From Eubacteriales Family XIII. Incertae Sedis bacterium (GTDB taxonomy: Bacteria > Bacillota > Clostridia > Peptostreptococcales > Anaerovoracaceae): a stretch of 9,387 nt of DNA. Positions 1 to 6,157 of the stretch are shown piece after piece. The first letter of the stretch is position 1. Every line of letters starts with the position of its first letter. Location: NCBI GenBank assembly GCA_031269205.1, contig JAISZM010000023.1, positions 1-9,387 of the forward strand, read 5' to 3'. The notes beneath the pieces were generated by a model, which saw only the letters and a program-made list of their open reading frames with translations, ran no database searches and was not told the origin of the DNA. Position numbers and translations under genes: made by a program.

Positions 1-684
1 GAACAGAGCGACCTTGCGGCGTATCGAATCGTCCACTTGCCCGCGCGCGCGCAACACGATGATGTCGGGGAAGATGCCGAGCGAGTTCAGCTCGCGCACG
101 GAGTGCTGCGTCGGCTTGCTCTTGTACTCGTGCGACGCCTCAAGGTAGGGGATGAGCGATACGTGAATGGAGAGACAGTCGCTCTCGTCCTGCTCCTGGA
201 TGATCTGCCTGATGGCCTCGAGATAGGGCTGCGACTCGATGTCGCCGATGGTGCCGCCGATCTCGGTTATCACGACCTCGGCGTCGTTCGACTCGGCCGC
301 CGCGTAGATGAAGTTTTTTATCTCGTCCGTGATATGCGGGATGACCTGTATCGTCTGCCCGAGATAATCACCGTTGCGCTCCTTGTTCAGCACGTTCCAG
401 TAGACCTTGCCGGTCGTCAGGTTCGAGTATTTGTTCAGCTCCACGTCGATGAAGCGCTCGTAGTGGCCGAGATCGAGGTCCGTCTCAGCGCCGTCCTCGG
501 TCACGAACACCTCGCCGTGTTCGATGGGATTCATCGTGCCCGGATCCACGTTGATGTACGGGTCGAGCTTCTGCGCCGTCACCTTCAAACCGCAATCTTT
601 CAACAATCTGCCGAGCGAAGCGGCCGTGATGCCCTTGCCGAGTCCCGACACAACGCCTCCCGTCACGAATATGTATTTTGCCAT
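1..684 (-). CDS. pyrG: CTP synthase, N-terminal 228 codons (runs off the left edge)
   Basis: Amidoligase domain of CTP synthase, which makes CTP from UTP, ATP and glutamine in the cytosol. The translation starts MAKYIFVTGGVVSGLGKG, the family's N-terminus with its P-loop-like SGLGKG. It continues with KLDPYINVDPGTMNP, DGAETDLDLGHYERF (metal/ATP site aspartate), EIGGTIGDIES (Glu141, equivalent to the catalytic-site Glu140 of the E. coli enzyme) and KPTQHSVREL (UTP-binding region). The C-terminal glutaminase domain lies outside the window. The ATG at 684 follows AGAGG with a short spacer. A separate extended -10 promoter lies just upstream, so the gene is probably transcribed independently of the pilus operon as well as by read-through. 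I see no G-rich start or attenuator of the kind used for pyrG control in Bacillus. Confidence 0.97.
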   Translation of the reverse strand, partial: MAKYIFVTGGVVSGLGKGITAASLGRLLKDCGLKVTAQKLDPYINVDPGTMNPIEHGEVFVTEDGAETDLDLGHYERFIDVELNKYSNLTTGKVYWNVLNKERNGDYLGQTIQVIPHITDEIKNFIYAAAESNDAEVVITEIGGTIGDIESQPYLEAIRQIIQEQDESDCLSIHVSLIPYLEASHEYKSKPTQHSVRELNSLGIFPDIIVLRARGQVDDSIRRKVALF

Positions 685-728
685 AGGAACCTCTAAACCC
701 TCTGCACACAAGCCTTTGCCTACGCTTC

Positions 729-737
729 ATTATAACA
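729..737 (-). promoter_or_regulatory. Extended -10 promoter of pyrG
   Basis: On the minus strand the sequence reads TGTTATAAT, a TGn-extended perfect -10 box (TATAAT at 729-734). No good -35 is visible 17 bp upstream, which is typical of extended -10 promoters. The expected transcription start is near 722, giving a leader of about 38 nt before the pyrG start. That leader does not begin with a run of G. Confidence 0.6.
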
Positions 738-753
738 TACAACCATAATCTCG

Positions 754-868
754 CCGGCGCCCTACAATCCGAGGCGCTCATCACGGACAGATCGAACCGG
801 CCCCCTACAATCCGAGGCGCTTCTTACAGACAGATCGAACCGGCACCCTACAATCCGAGGCGCTTCTT
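754..868. repeat. 43-bp tandem repeat, 2.7 copies, derived from the pilT 3' end
   Basis: Copies lie at 754-796, 797-839 and 840-868. Each begins CCGGC(G/C/A)CCCTACAATCC on the plus strand and continues with GAGGCGCT; the first two end in GACAGATCGAA. Copies 1 and 2 differ at one base near the start and in a 7-base patch. The third copy is the actual end of pilT (last codons and TAG at 848-850), so the other two look like tandem duplications of that tail into the pilT-pyrG gap. The 43-bp period is not a multiple of three. Units abut with no spacers, so this is not a CRISPR array. Confidence 0.9.
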
Positions 869-1918
869 CATGAGTTCGGGCTGTGTCGAGTACGCGACGG
901 CCGTATCGGCCGGGATCTTCCCACCTTTATACAAGGCGAGCAGACTCGCGTCCATCGTGACCATCCCGTCGGCCTGAGAGGCCGTTATGACGCTGTCGAT
1001 CTGATGTATCTTGCTCTCGCGTATCATGTTGCGGATCGCGTCGTTGACGAGCATGATCTCGAACACGGGGACGATCCTGTCCTCCACGCTGCGGACGAGC
1101 TGCTGCGAGACGACGGACTGCAGCGCCATCGCGAGCTGCACCCTGATCTGCCCCTGCTGCTGCGGCGGGAACGCGTCGAGGATGCGGTCTATCGTGTTGG
1201 CCGCCCCGACCGTGTGCAGCGTCGAGATGACGAGGTGTCCCGTCTCCGCCGCCGTCATCGCTATCTCTATCGTCTCAGAGTCGCGCAGCTCGCCGATGAG
1301 TATGACGTCCGGCGCCTGTCTGAGCGCGGCGCGCAGCGCCGCGACGTAGCTCATCGTGTCCAGGTTGATCTCTCTCTGACTAACTATGCTCTTGTCGTGC
1401 CGGTGCAGGAACTCTATCGGATCCTCGAGCGTTATTATATGAGAATTGCGCGTCTTGTTGATCTGGTCGATGATGCACGAGAGCGTCGTCGATTTGCCGC
1501 TTCCGGCCGGCCCCGTGACGAGCACGAGTCCCTTCCTCTTCCGCGACTGGTCGAGAACCGTCTGCGGTATGCCGAGCGTGGTCGGGTCGGGCAGATCGAA
1601 GGCGACGATGCGTATGACCGCCGCGAGCGTGCCCCGCTGCTTGTACGTGTTCACGCGAAATCTCGCGACGTTCGGCAGCGAGAACGAGAAGTCGTCGTCG
1701 CCGCTTTCCTCGATGTGTGAGAGATTGCGGCCCGAGGCCATGTCGTATATCTGCTCGATCAGTTCGTGCGTGTGTTCCGGCATCAGGCGCTCCTCCGAAA
1801 AGGCGGTGATGACGCCGTTCACTTTGTACGAAAGCGGTCTGCCCGAAATCAGGTAGACGTCGGATGCGCCCGCCGCCGCTACGACCTTCAATATGCGCTC
1901 AAGTTCCGTTCTCTCCAC
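848..1918 (-). CDS. pilT: Type IV pilus retraction ATPase PilT
   Basis: Hexameric cytoplasmic motor ATPase of 356 aa, the usual PilT length. Visible motifs: Walker A GPAGSGKST (136-144), Asp box ITLEDPIEF (162-170), Walker B DVILIGELRD with Glu210, His box HLVISTLHT (228-236), and AIRNMIRE (294-301), the near-exact PilT-specific AIRNLIRE motif needed for retraction in studied PilTs. That last motif favours PilT over PilB/GspE. The start is GTG at 1918, with AGAGGTGA six bases upstream and no competing ATG. It is the last gene of the pilus operon, 9 bp after the preceding gene. It is the only ATPase in the cluster, which raises the question of what drives pilus extension. Its last codons are copied into the downstream tandem repeat. 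Confidence 0.96.
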   Translation of the reverse strand: MERTELERILKVVAAAGASDVYLISGRPLSYKVNGVITAFSEERLMPEHTHELIEQIYDMASGRNLSHIEESGDDDFSFSLPNVARFRVNTYKQRGTLAAVIRIVAFDLPDPTTLGIPQTVLDQSRKRKGLVLVTGPAGSGKSTTLSCIIDQINKTRNSHIITLEDPIEFLHRHDKSIVSQREINLDTMSYVAALRAALRQAPDVILIGELRDSETIEIAMTAAETGHLVISTLHTVGAANTIDRILDAFPPQQQGQIRVQLAMALQSVVSQQLVRSVEDRIVPVFEIMLVNDAIRNMIRESKIHQIDSVITASQADGMVTMDASLLALYKGGKIPADTAVAYSTQPELMKKRLGL

Positions 1919-1927
1919 TGTTCACCT

Positions 1928-2410
1928 CTACTCTATTATCAACTGTATGTCGTTGTTACCTTCCCATGCTTCCGTGGAGCGCACCTGCCAGAGCGTGCGA
2001 CTGACGCCGCCGTCGGGCGCTACCCGCAATCTGACGGCAAGCTCCCTTTTATCATCTATCGGAATCTCGTAAGTGACGGAGGTTTCGGCGCCTTCCGCCG
2101 CCACGGTGAAGCCCTCGCCGAGCTTGTCGCGCCAGCCCGCGCCAGCCCGCGCCGCCGCGGCGACCTCGGCGAATTTCTCCTCGGCCTCGGCGTCCGCCCG
2201 GTAATACGCCGTCGTCGCTTCGGCCGCTTTTTCCGAAAGCGTCAGATCGGCCTTCGCGGTCGTGATGGAGAGCGCCGCGAAGACGATGAGCACGAGGACG
2301 ACGAGTATCGCTATGATGGAGACGACTCCCATCGTCGTGCCGAACGCGCCTTTCTTCGATATCTTGTTGTTGACCGCACCCACGGTCTTTATCGCGCCCG
2401 CGTCATTCAT
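1928..2410 (-). CDS. Pilus-cluster single-span membrane protein (minor pilin-like)
   Basis: Unnamed protein of 160 aa. Residues 1-27 are short and basic (KISKKG), and residues 28-50 are a strong membrane helix (GVVSIIAILVVLVLIVFAAL). An Ala/Glu-rich, probably helical stretch follows (LSEKAAEATTAYYRADAEAE), then a beta-rich C-terminus ending in WEGNNDIQLIIE. The shape is that of proteins seen beside DUF4860 and pilin genes in Clostridia pilus clusters. I see no canonical prepilin cleavage site (G before FTLIE). The ATG lies inside the end of the upstream pilin-like gene (8-nt overlap), so the two are probably translationally coupled. An internal 10-bp tandem repeat encodes ARAGAGW. Confidence 0.8.
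   Translation of the reverse strand: MNDAGAIKTVGAVNNKISKKGAFGTTMGVVSIIAILVVLVLIVFAALSITTAKADLTLSEKAAEATTAYYRADAEAEEKFAEVAAAARAGAGWRDKLGEGFTVAAEGAETSVTYEIPIDDKRELAVRLRVAPDGGVSRTLWQVRSTEAWEGNNDIQLIIE
2131..2150. repeat. 10-bp tandem duplication inside a pilus-cluster gene
   Basis: GCCAGCCCGC occurs twice back to back (2131-2140, 2141-2150), followed by a further GCC. Because the unit is 10 bp, the copies are read in two different frames, and loss or gain of one copy would shift the reading frame of the gene at 1928-2410. Confidence 0.85.
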
Positions 2411-2798
2411 CGTATGCCTTCACCTTCAGCACGTAGATATCCGACGGTTCTTCGCCGTCGTCGCCGATCTCTTTGACCGCTATCGCCATCTCTCTCACGG
2501 CGTTCTCTTCGCCGACTTCAGTTCTTATAAAGTAGCGCGCCGTGTCCTTGTTCTCGCCCTCGTCCGTCGTCGCCTTCCATTCCTCGTCGAAAAGCAGATC
2601 GCCCTCCGGCGTTCTGCCGTCCTTGAACTCCTCGGCTATGGTTTCGGCCTTCAGCACGGCCATGGTCAGATCCTTCGACTCCTCGCTGAACCCATACGCC
2701 TTGCCGAAGATGCTCGTGCATATCGCGGCGGCGAGCGAGAACACGAGTATCACCACCATGAGCTCGAACAGGAATATGGCCGTCTTCGATATTTTCAT
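2403..2798 (-). CDS. Type IV pilin-like (prepilin) protein
   Basis: 131 aa. Residues 5-32 (KTAIFLFELMVVILVFSLAA) align with the pilin N-terminal helix: a Glu that fits position 5 of mature pilin, then a 20-residue hydrophobic helix. The residue that would sit at -1 is Ala instead of the usual Gly (A|IFLFE), and the leader is only 7 residues (MKISKTA). The rest is a soluble charged domain (ETIAEEFKDG, DEEWKATTDEG, YVLKVKAYDE). The ATG at 2798 has GGAGGA 8 nt upstream. The preceding 14-codon ORF ends on the same ATGA, and the next gene overlaps the end by 8 nt. Probably a minor pilin or pseudopilin inserted in the cytoplasmic membrane; no prepilin peptidase is encoded nearby. Confidence 0.82.
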   Translation of the reverse strand: MKISKTAIFLFELMVVILVFSLAAAICTSIFGKAYGFSEESKDLTMAVLKAETIAEEFKDGRTPEGDLLFDEEWKATTDEGENKDTARYFIRTEVGEENAVREMAIAVKEIGDDGEEPSDIYVLKVKAYDE

Positions 2799-2839
2799 CG
2801 CCGGATTCCTCCGCCCGGCGCGACGATGCCCTTCGCCAT
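2795..2839 (-). CDS. Possible 14-codon ORF coupling two pilus genes
   Basis: Reads MAKGIVAPGGGIRR, then TGA. The ATG at 2839 has AGGAGG 8 nt upstream, inside the last codons of the DUF4860 gene, a better ribosome binding site than most genes here have. Its TGA overlaps the ATG of the pilin-like gene (ATGA, 2795-2798), the standard geometry for translational coupling. It may serve as a coupling or ribosome-loading ORF rather than make a useful peptide, or may be chance in a GC-rich gap of 43 bp. Confidence 0.4.
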   Translation of the reverse strand: MAKGIVAPGGGIRR

Positions 2840-2841
2840 GC

Positions 2842-3309
2842 TCAGTTCCTCCTGCTCAGCGCGAGGCTTTCCTCGTCGCCCTCGCTGTTGACCGTGGTGA
2901 TCTTGACCAGATTCCCGTCGAGTTTGAAATCCATCGACTTCATGTCCATGATGGCTTGGCCGCTTCCCGCCCTCATGTCGCTTCCGGCGTCGACGGTGGC
3001 TTCGTACAGCTTGCCGTCATAGACGTATATCCACGTCTCGTAGGTGTTACCGTCGTCGTACGCTTCCGTGACGACGAGGGCCGAGCTGTCGTCAATCTCC
3101 TCCACCCCGAAATCCGCGCCGGCGCTCTGCCTGACTTTCTCGGCGATGTAGATGAGCGACGTGCGAGTATCGAAATTCGCCTGCATTTTTACGGCCGAGC
3201 TACGGTAGACCTGGGCGCCGAGCACGGCGACGAAGATGGCCGTGAGCGCGAACACGCCCAGCAGCAGGAGCGTGAACATAATATTGACTACATGTCTCTT
3301 TTTACCCAT
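2842..3309 (-). CDS. DUF4860-type pilus-cluster protein
   Basis: 155 aa. It has a basic N-terminus (MGKKRHVVN), a membrane helix at about residues 9-31 (IMFTLLLLGVFALTAIFVAV), then the sequence I associate with DUF4860: GAQVYRSSAVKMQANFDTRT, LIYIAEKVRQ, and ETWIYVYDGKLYEA near residues 90-103. The family is found in pilus/secretion clusters of Clostridia and its function is unknown; the shape resembles a minor pilin with a beta-rich periplasm-facing or wall-facing domain. It starts 12 bp after the previous gene ends and finishes in AGGAGGAACTGA, which supplies the ribosome binding site for the next short ORF. The family assignment is from memory of the motif, not from a search. Confidence 0.82.
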   Translation of the reverse strand: MGKKRHVVNIMFTLLLLGVFALTAIFVAVLGAQVYRSSAVKMQANFDTRTSLIYIAEKVRQSAGADFGVEEIDDSSALVVTEAYDDGNTYETWIYVYDGKLYEATVDAGSDMRAGSGQAIMDMKSMDFKLDGNLVKITTVNSEGDEESLALSRRN

Positions 3310-3321
3310 GCCTGATCCTCG

Positions 3322-3651
3322 TCATCCGTTGCGCGAGAACAGCTCGACGCGCGGCATGAGGTTCTCGCCTATGGCCTGATAATGGTACACGTATTTGTCC
3401 CGGTCGAGCGTCAGCCCGTAATTCTCTTCGAGGTACTCGAGGTCGGGGGGGTATCTGCCTTCGAGGGAGTAGCACTGCACGGTAGCCCGCACGATGGCCT
3501 CTTTCCCGATCTTCATGTTCTCGCTCCGCCGGCTGTCGTCGAGCGAAGAGACGGCGCTCAGTACGAGTCCGACCACCACGACGGCGGCCGCGACAAAGAG
3601 CAGGAGCTTCAACGCCCCGTACGATCTCTTCTTTCTGAACACTCTCGCCAT
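3322..3651 (-). CDS. Small GspG-like membrane protein of the pilus cluster
   Basis: 109 aa. A strongly basic N-terminus (MARVFRKKRSYG) precedes one membrane helix at about 13-34 (ALKLLLFVAAAVVVVGLVLS). The C-terminal part contains AIVRATVQCYSLEGRYPPDL and YLEENYGL, recalling the C-terminal half of GspG/PilA-type pseudopilins, where a Cys-Tyr ... Gly-x-Tyr-Pro pattern precedes the beta sheet. The GFTLIE cleavage signature is missing, so it may be a non-processed pilin relative. It lies 40 bp after pilC and 12 bp before the DUF4860 gene, in the same orientation, so it is part of the operon. Exact role unknown. Confidence 0.8.
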   Translation of the reverse strand: MARVFRKKRSYGALKLLLFVAAAVVVVGLVLSAVSSLDDSRRSENMKIGKEAIVRATVQCYSLEGRYPPDLEYLEENYGLTLDRDKYVYHYQAIGENLMPRVELFSRNG

Positions 3652-3691
3652 ACGCTACTCCCGCGTCGCCGCTCCGACGCCTGTGTCGAAA

Positions 3692-4735
3692 TTACACTAT
3701 CGATGTCATGACCGCGAGCAACGGCAGCATCGCGCTGAGCAGAATGAGACCGACGATGACGCAGAGCACGGCCACCATCGTAGGCTCTATGACGGATATC
3801 AGATTGTCCAGCCGTTCATCCGTCTTGTTCTCATAGTCCTGCGCTATCCTTTCCATCACCGCGTCGATGTCGCCCGACTTGAAACCGAGCGTCAGCAACC
3901 GCGCCTCCAGGCCCGTGAACACGCGCGTCTCGACCGCGGATTCGGAGAAGGATTTGCCCTGTTCTATCAGGTCCTTCAGCGCCGTGACCCGCTCGTTCAT
4001 GACGGGGTTGTCCACGAGCGGCAGCGTGAGTTCCACGGCGCGGCCCACGTCTATGCCGCTCGCAAGCATGAGCGCTATGCCCGACGCGAACTTTCCCGTC
4101 GCCATGTCGAGCGAAAGTTTTTTGAAGATCTTCTGCGCCGCGCGTCTCTGGATCGCGCGCCCCGCCTTCGTGGCTCTCATGATGATGAGCGCGGCTGCCA
4201 CGGCGGCCACGGCGATGATAACGCCGACCGAGTAGGCGCTTATCGCGGCGCCCACGTCCATCGCGCCGCGCGCGAGCGGGGAGAGGTCGCCGCCGAGCGA
4301 GATGAAGACCTCGTTGAATATCGGCAGCACTTTGATAATGAGTATGAGTATTATGGCGACCAGTATCGCGAGCATGATGGCCGGATACGTCACGGCGCTC
4401 CTGACGCTCTTGCCGATGTTGTCCTCGCGCGCGTAGTAGCCCGCGAGGGAGTCGAGCACCTGATCGAGCCGTCCCGACGCCTCGCCGATCTCTATCATCT
4501 GGGTCATGTAGCCGGGGAAGGCCTTCGTCCGCCTGAGCGCCTCCGCGAGCGGTTCGCCCGCGTCGAGTCCCTCCAGTATGCCGTCGAACAGGTTTTTCGC
4601 CGCCGAGGCCCCCGCGTCGTCCCGCAGTATCATCACCGCCTCCGCGAGAGGGATGCCCGTCTTGACCGTCAGCGCCATCTGCGCGGAGAACGCGGACAGT
4701 TCCTCGGCCGAAAGTGTTTGCTTGTTCGTACTCAT
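3692..4735 (-). CDS. pilC: PilC/GspF-family inner-membrane platform protein
   Basis: 347 aa with two T2SSF repeats. Repeat 1 (about 13-137) contains LTVKTGIPLAEAV, MIEIGEASGRLDQVL and SAVTYPAIML before helix 1 (about 118-140). Helix 2 is at about 165-186. Repeat 2 (about 210-335) contains ALMLASGIDVGRAVELT, GFKSGDIDAVMERIAQDYE and the final IEPTMVAVLCVIVGLILLS helix. This is the membrane platform on which the hexameric ATPase acts. The chosen ATG at 4735 has GGAGGG just upstream; the same frame stays open further back, but that part overlaps the lipoprotein gene and reads as low-complexity Arg/Gly. The protein lacks the roughly 50-residue N-terminal extension of longer PilC proteins. It starts 20 bp after the lipoprotein gene stops. 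Confidence 0.95.
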   Translation of the reverse strand: MSTNKQTLSAEELSAFSAQMALTVKTGIPLAEAVMILRDDAGASAAKNLFDGILEGLDAGEPLAEALRRTKAFPGYMTQMIEIGEASGRLDQVLDSLAGYYAREDNIGKSVRSAVTYPAIMLAILVAIILILIIKVLPIFNEVFISLGGDLSPLARGAMDVGAAISAYSVGVIIAVAAVAAALIIMRATKAGRAIQRRAAQKIFKKLSLDMATGKFASGIALMLASGIDVGRAVELTLPLVDNPVMNERVTALKDLIEQGKSFSESAVETRVFTGLEARLLTLGFKSGDIDAVMERIAQDYENKTDERLDNLISVIEPTMVAVLCVIVGLILLSAMLPLLAVMTSIV

Positions 4736-4755
4736 AAGTCCCTCCGATATTCCTA

Positions 4756-5784
4756 TCAGTAATAATAGATCGGCTGATACTCGGTGCCGTCGCCCACCAC
4801 ATTCGGATCCGCTTCGTCGCCCGCGGCGGTGAACGTGGGATCCGCGAGGTTGTACTTGTCGCCTTTGAACTCTATTATCGCGGCAAACTCGCCCGTCTCT
4901 TTGGAATATACCGCTATCCACGAATGGTAGGCGCTGCCCGCATACCCGATAATGAGTTTACACGGTATGCCCTGACTTCGCAACATCGCGACCGTAAGCG
5001 CGGCGAAGTCGAAGCATATGCCCTTGCCCGTGGAGAGCGTCTCATCCAGGTTCGGCAGATATCCGGGTTCGACCGTCTTCACCTTTTCATAATCGTAGGT
5101 CACGTTCTCCACCACGTAGAGATATATCTGCTCGGCCGCTCCGAGGTCGCTCTTCGTGCCTTGCGTGAGTTCCGACGCCTTCGCCACGCAGTTGGAGTCG
5201 GCCACGTAGTCCACGTATTGGCTCGGCCTCAGATAGGGGGAGAACTCGTCCTTCAGCTTCATCTTCACGGTCTTCTGCGCCGCGAGGGCGTACTTGTCCC
5301 CTTCGATGTTCGTGAACACGCTGACGTCGTACTTGCCGTCTCCCTGCGTGAGCGGCAGGGCCTGAAATTCTCCATCGGTGGCGAGGTCGTAGGTGTACGT
5401 CCCTTCCTCGGATCCCTTGTTCGTTACCTGGACCTTGACGTTGTCGTTGTCGCCATCGTATTTGACCATGACGTAGCCTTGGGAGATATTCGAGTAGTCC
5501 ACCGTGGCGTCGTTCTCCGCGAAGGTCTTCTTTCCCGTGGCCTCGTTCACGAGCACCTTGGGGGAATTGTCCCAGTCGGGAGCGCTCTCGTCAGCCTCCA
5601 CGGTCGCGTGCGGACCTCCGTTGACGGCGTCGCCTATCTGCTCCTTCAGGGAAGCCAGCGCGTTCTCGTCGCCGTCGCCTCCGCCTCCGCAGGCCGCAAA
5701 CGACAGCACAAGCGCCGAAAAAAGAAAACAGACGCCTGCCTTTCTGAAAAAACGCTTGATGAAACGATGATCAAAACCGGGCAA
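4756..5784 (-). CDS. Transglutaminase-like lipoprotein, first gene of the pilus operon
   Basis: 342 aa from a TTG start at 5784. That start has GGGAGG 7 nt upstream and gives MPGFDHRFIKRFFRKAG, a basic signal-peptide start, then VCFLFSALVLSFAAC with lipobox FAAC (Cys32), then a GGGG linker. A longer TTG start at 5838 has no ribosome binding site and lies in a -10-like box. Residues 33-190 are a beta-rich extracellular part. The C-terminal transglutaminase core has the triad Cys247 (GKGICFDFAAL), His277 (YHSWIAVY) and Asp305 (YNLADPTF). Proteins with this core can be cross-linking enzymes, peptidases or catalytically diverse, so the substrate is unknown. Its place 20 bp ahead of pilC suggests a role at the cell surface with the pilus. 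Confidence 0.88.
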   Translation of the reverse strand: MPGFDHRFIKRFFRKAGVCFLFSALVLSFAACGGGGDGDENALASLKEQIGDAVNGGPHATVEADESAPDWDNSPKVLVNEATGKKTFAENDATVDYSNISQGYVMVKYDGDNDNVKVQVTNKGSEEGTYTYDLATDGEFQALPLTQGDGKYDVSVFTNIEGDKYALAAQKTVKMKLKDEFSPYLRPSQYVDYVADSNCVAKASELTQGTKSDLGAAEQIYLYVVENVTYDYEKVKTVEPGYLPNLDETLSTGKGICFDFAALTVAMLRSQGIPCKLIIGYAGSAYHSWIAVYSKETGEFAAIIEFKGDKYNLADPTFTAAGDEADPNVVGDGTEYQPIYYY

Positions 5785-5862
5785 TCTCAATCCTCCCTGA
5801 GTGGAGTCTCTATGCAAAAACTCCCGCCGATACTTCAATTATACACGAAAATCGCAACGATG

Positions 5863-5871
5863 ATTATACCA
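5863..5871 (-). promoter_or_regulatory. Extended -10 promoter of the pilus operon
   Basis: On the minus strand TGGTATAAT, a TGn-extended perfect -10 box (TATAAT at 5863-5868). No -35 consensus is present at the right distance; the position is occupied by one copy of a 9-bp direct repeat. The expected start near 5856 gives a leader of about 70 nt. A second TATAAT at 5838-5843 lacks the TGn extension and has no -35. Confidence 0.6.
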
Positions 5872-5886
5872 TATGAAAACGTGGTT

Positions 5887-5917
5887 ACTACTCAAGGATA
5901 CAATCGAAACTACTCAA
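5887..5917. promoter_or_regulatory. Pair of 9-bp direct repeats at the pilus promoter (candidate activator site)
   Basis: ACTACTCAA occurs at 5887-5895 and 5909-5917 (TTGAGTAGT on the transcribed strand). The spacer is 13 bp, a 22-bp period that places both copies on the same DNA face. The proximal copy covers the expected -35 position of the extended -10 promoter. LytTR-family response regulators (AgrA, ComE type) bind 9-bp direct repeats with 12-13 bp between them at promoters with poor -35 boxes. The geometry matches; the sequence itself is not a clear LytTR consensus. Confidence 0.5.
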
Positions 5918-5934
5918 ACGTGAGACGGGAAGGC

Positions 5935-6147
5935 TCACCACAGTCCCATGTGAAAGCCGTAGCGCGTGTCTATGAGGTACCAGCCCACGATGATGATCGC
6001 GAAGGCTATGACGAAGTAGATCGTCTTGGCCTTCTCCCCGAATTTTCGGGTGAGCAGGGGAACGAGCGGCTTCGATGCGACGATAAAAGCCACGGGAATG
6101 ACGAGGGAGAGAACCAACATGAAATTAGCTTCAGCCGAACCGTTCAT
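5935..6147 (-). CDS. 70-aa two-helix membrane protein, unknown function
   Basis: Small membrane protein with two predicted helices, at about residues 8-30 (NFMLVLSLVIPVAFIVASKP) and 43-60 (TIYFVIAFAIIIVGWYLID). A basic loop lies between them (LTRKFGEKAKT) and the tail is short (TRYGFHMGLW). I do not recognise the family. The ATG at 6147 follows AAGGAA with an 8-nt spacer and lies 10 bp after the nucleotidyltransferase gene, so the two form an operon. The clear membrane topology, the ribosome binding site and the tight spacing support a real gene. Confidence 0.75.
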   Translation of the reverse strand: MNGSAEANFMLVLSLVIPVAFIVASKPLVPLLTRKFGEKAKTIYFVIAFAIIIVGWYLIDTRYGFHMGLW

Positions 6148-6157
6148 AGCGCGTTCC

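Noticed and set aside
754..868. CRISPR array
   Set aside because: The 43-bp units abut directly with no unique spacers, and the third is part of pilT.
3494..4762. A 422-residue plus-strand ORF opposite pilC, and similar long plus-strand ORFs at 37-696, 1004-1720, 2542-3315 and 4924-6219
   Set aside because: Arg/His-rich shadow readings of clearly recognisable minus-strand genes, with no family motifs of their own.
3692..4921. Longer PilC starting at 4921
   Set aside because: The extra N-terminal part overlaps the lipoprotein gene, is Arg/Gly-rich and looks like an out-of-frame reading; the ATG at 4735 has a good ribosome binding site and the natural PilC start.
5785..5838. Extra 18 N-terminal residues on the lipoprotein (TTG at 5838)
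   Set aside because: No ribosome binding site, and the TTG lies within a TATAAT-like box; the TTG at 5784 has GGGAGG 7 nt upstream and gives a proper signal peptide.
5920..5938. Terminator after the 70-aa membrane protein gene
   Set aside because: GTGAG/CTCAC gives only 5 bp with a 9-base loop and no T-run follows.
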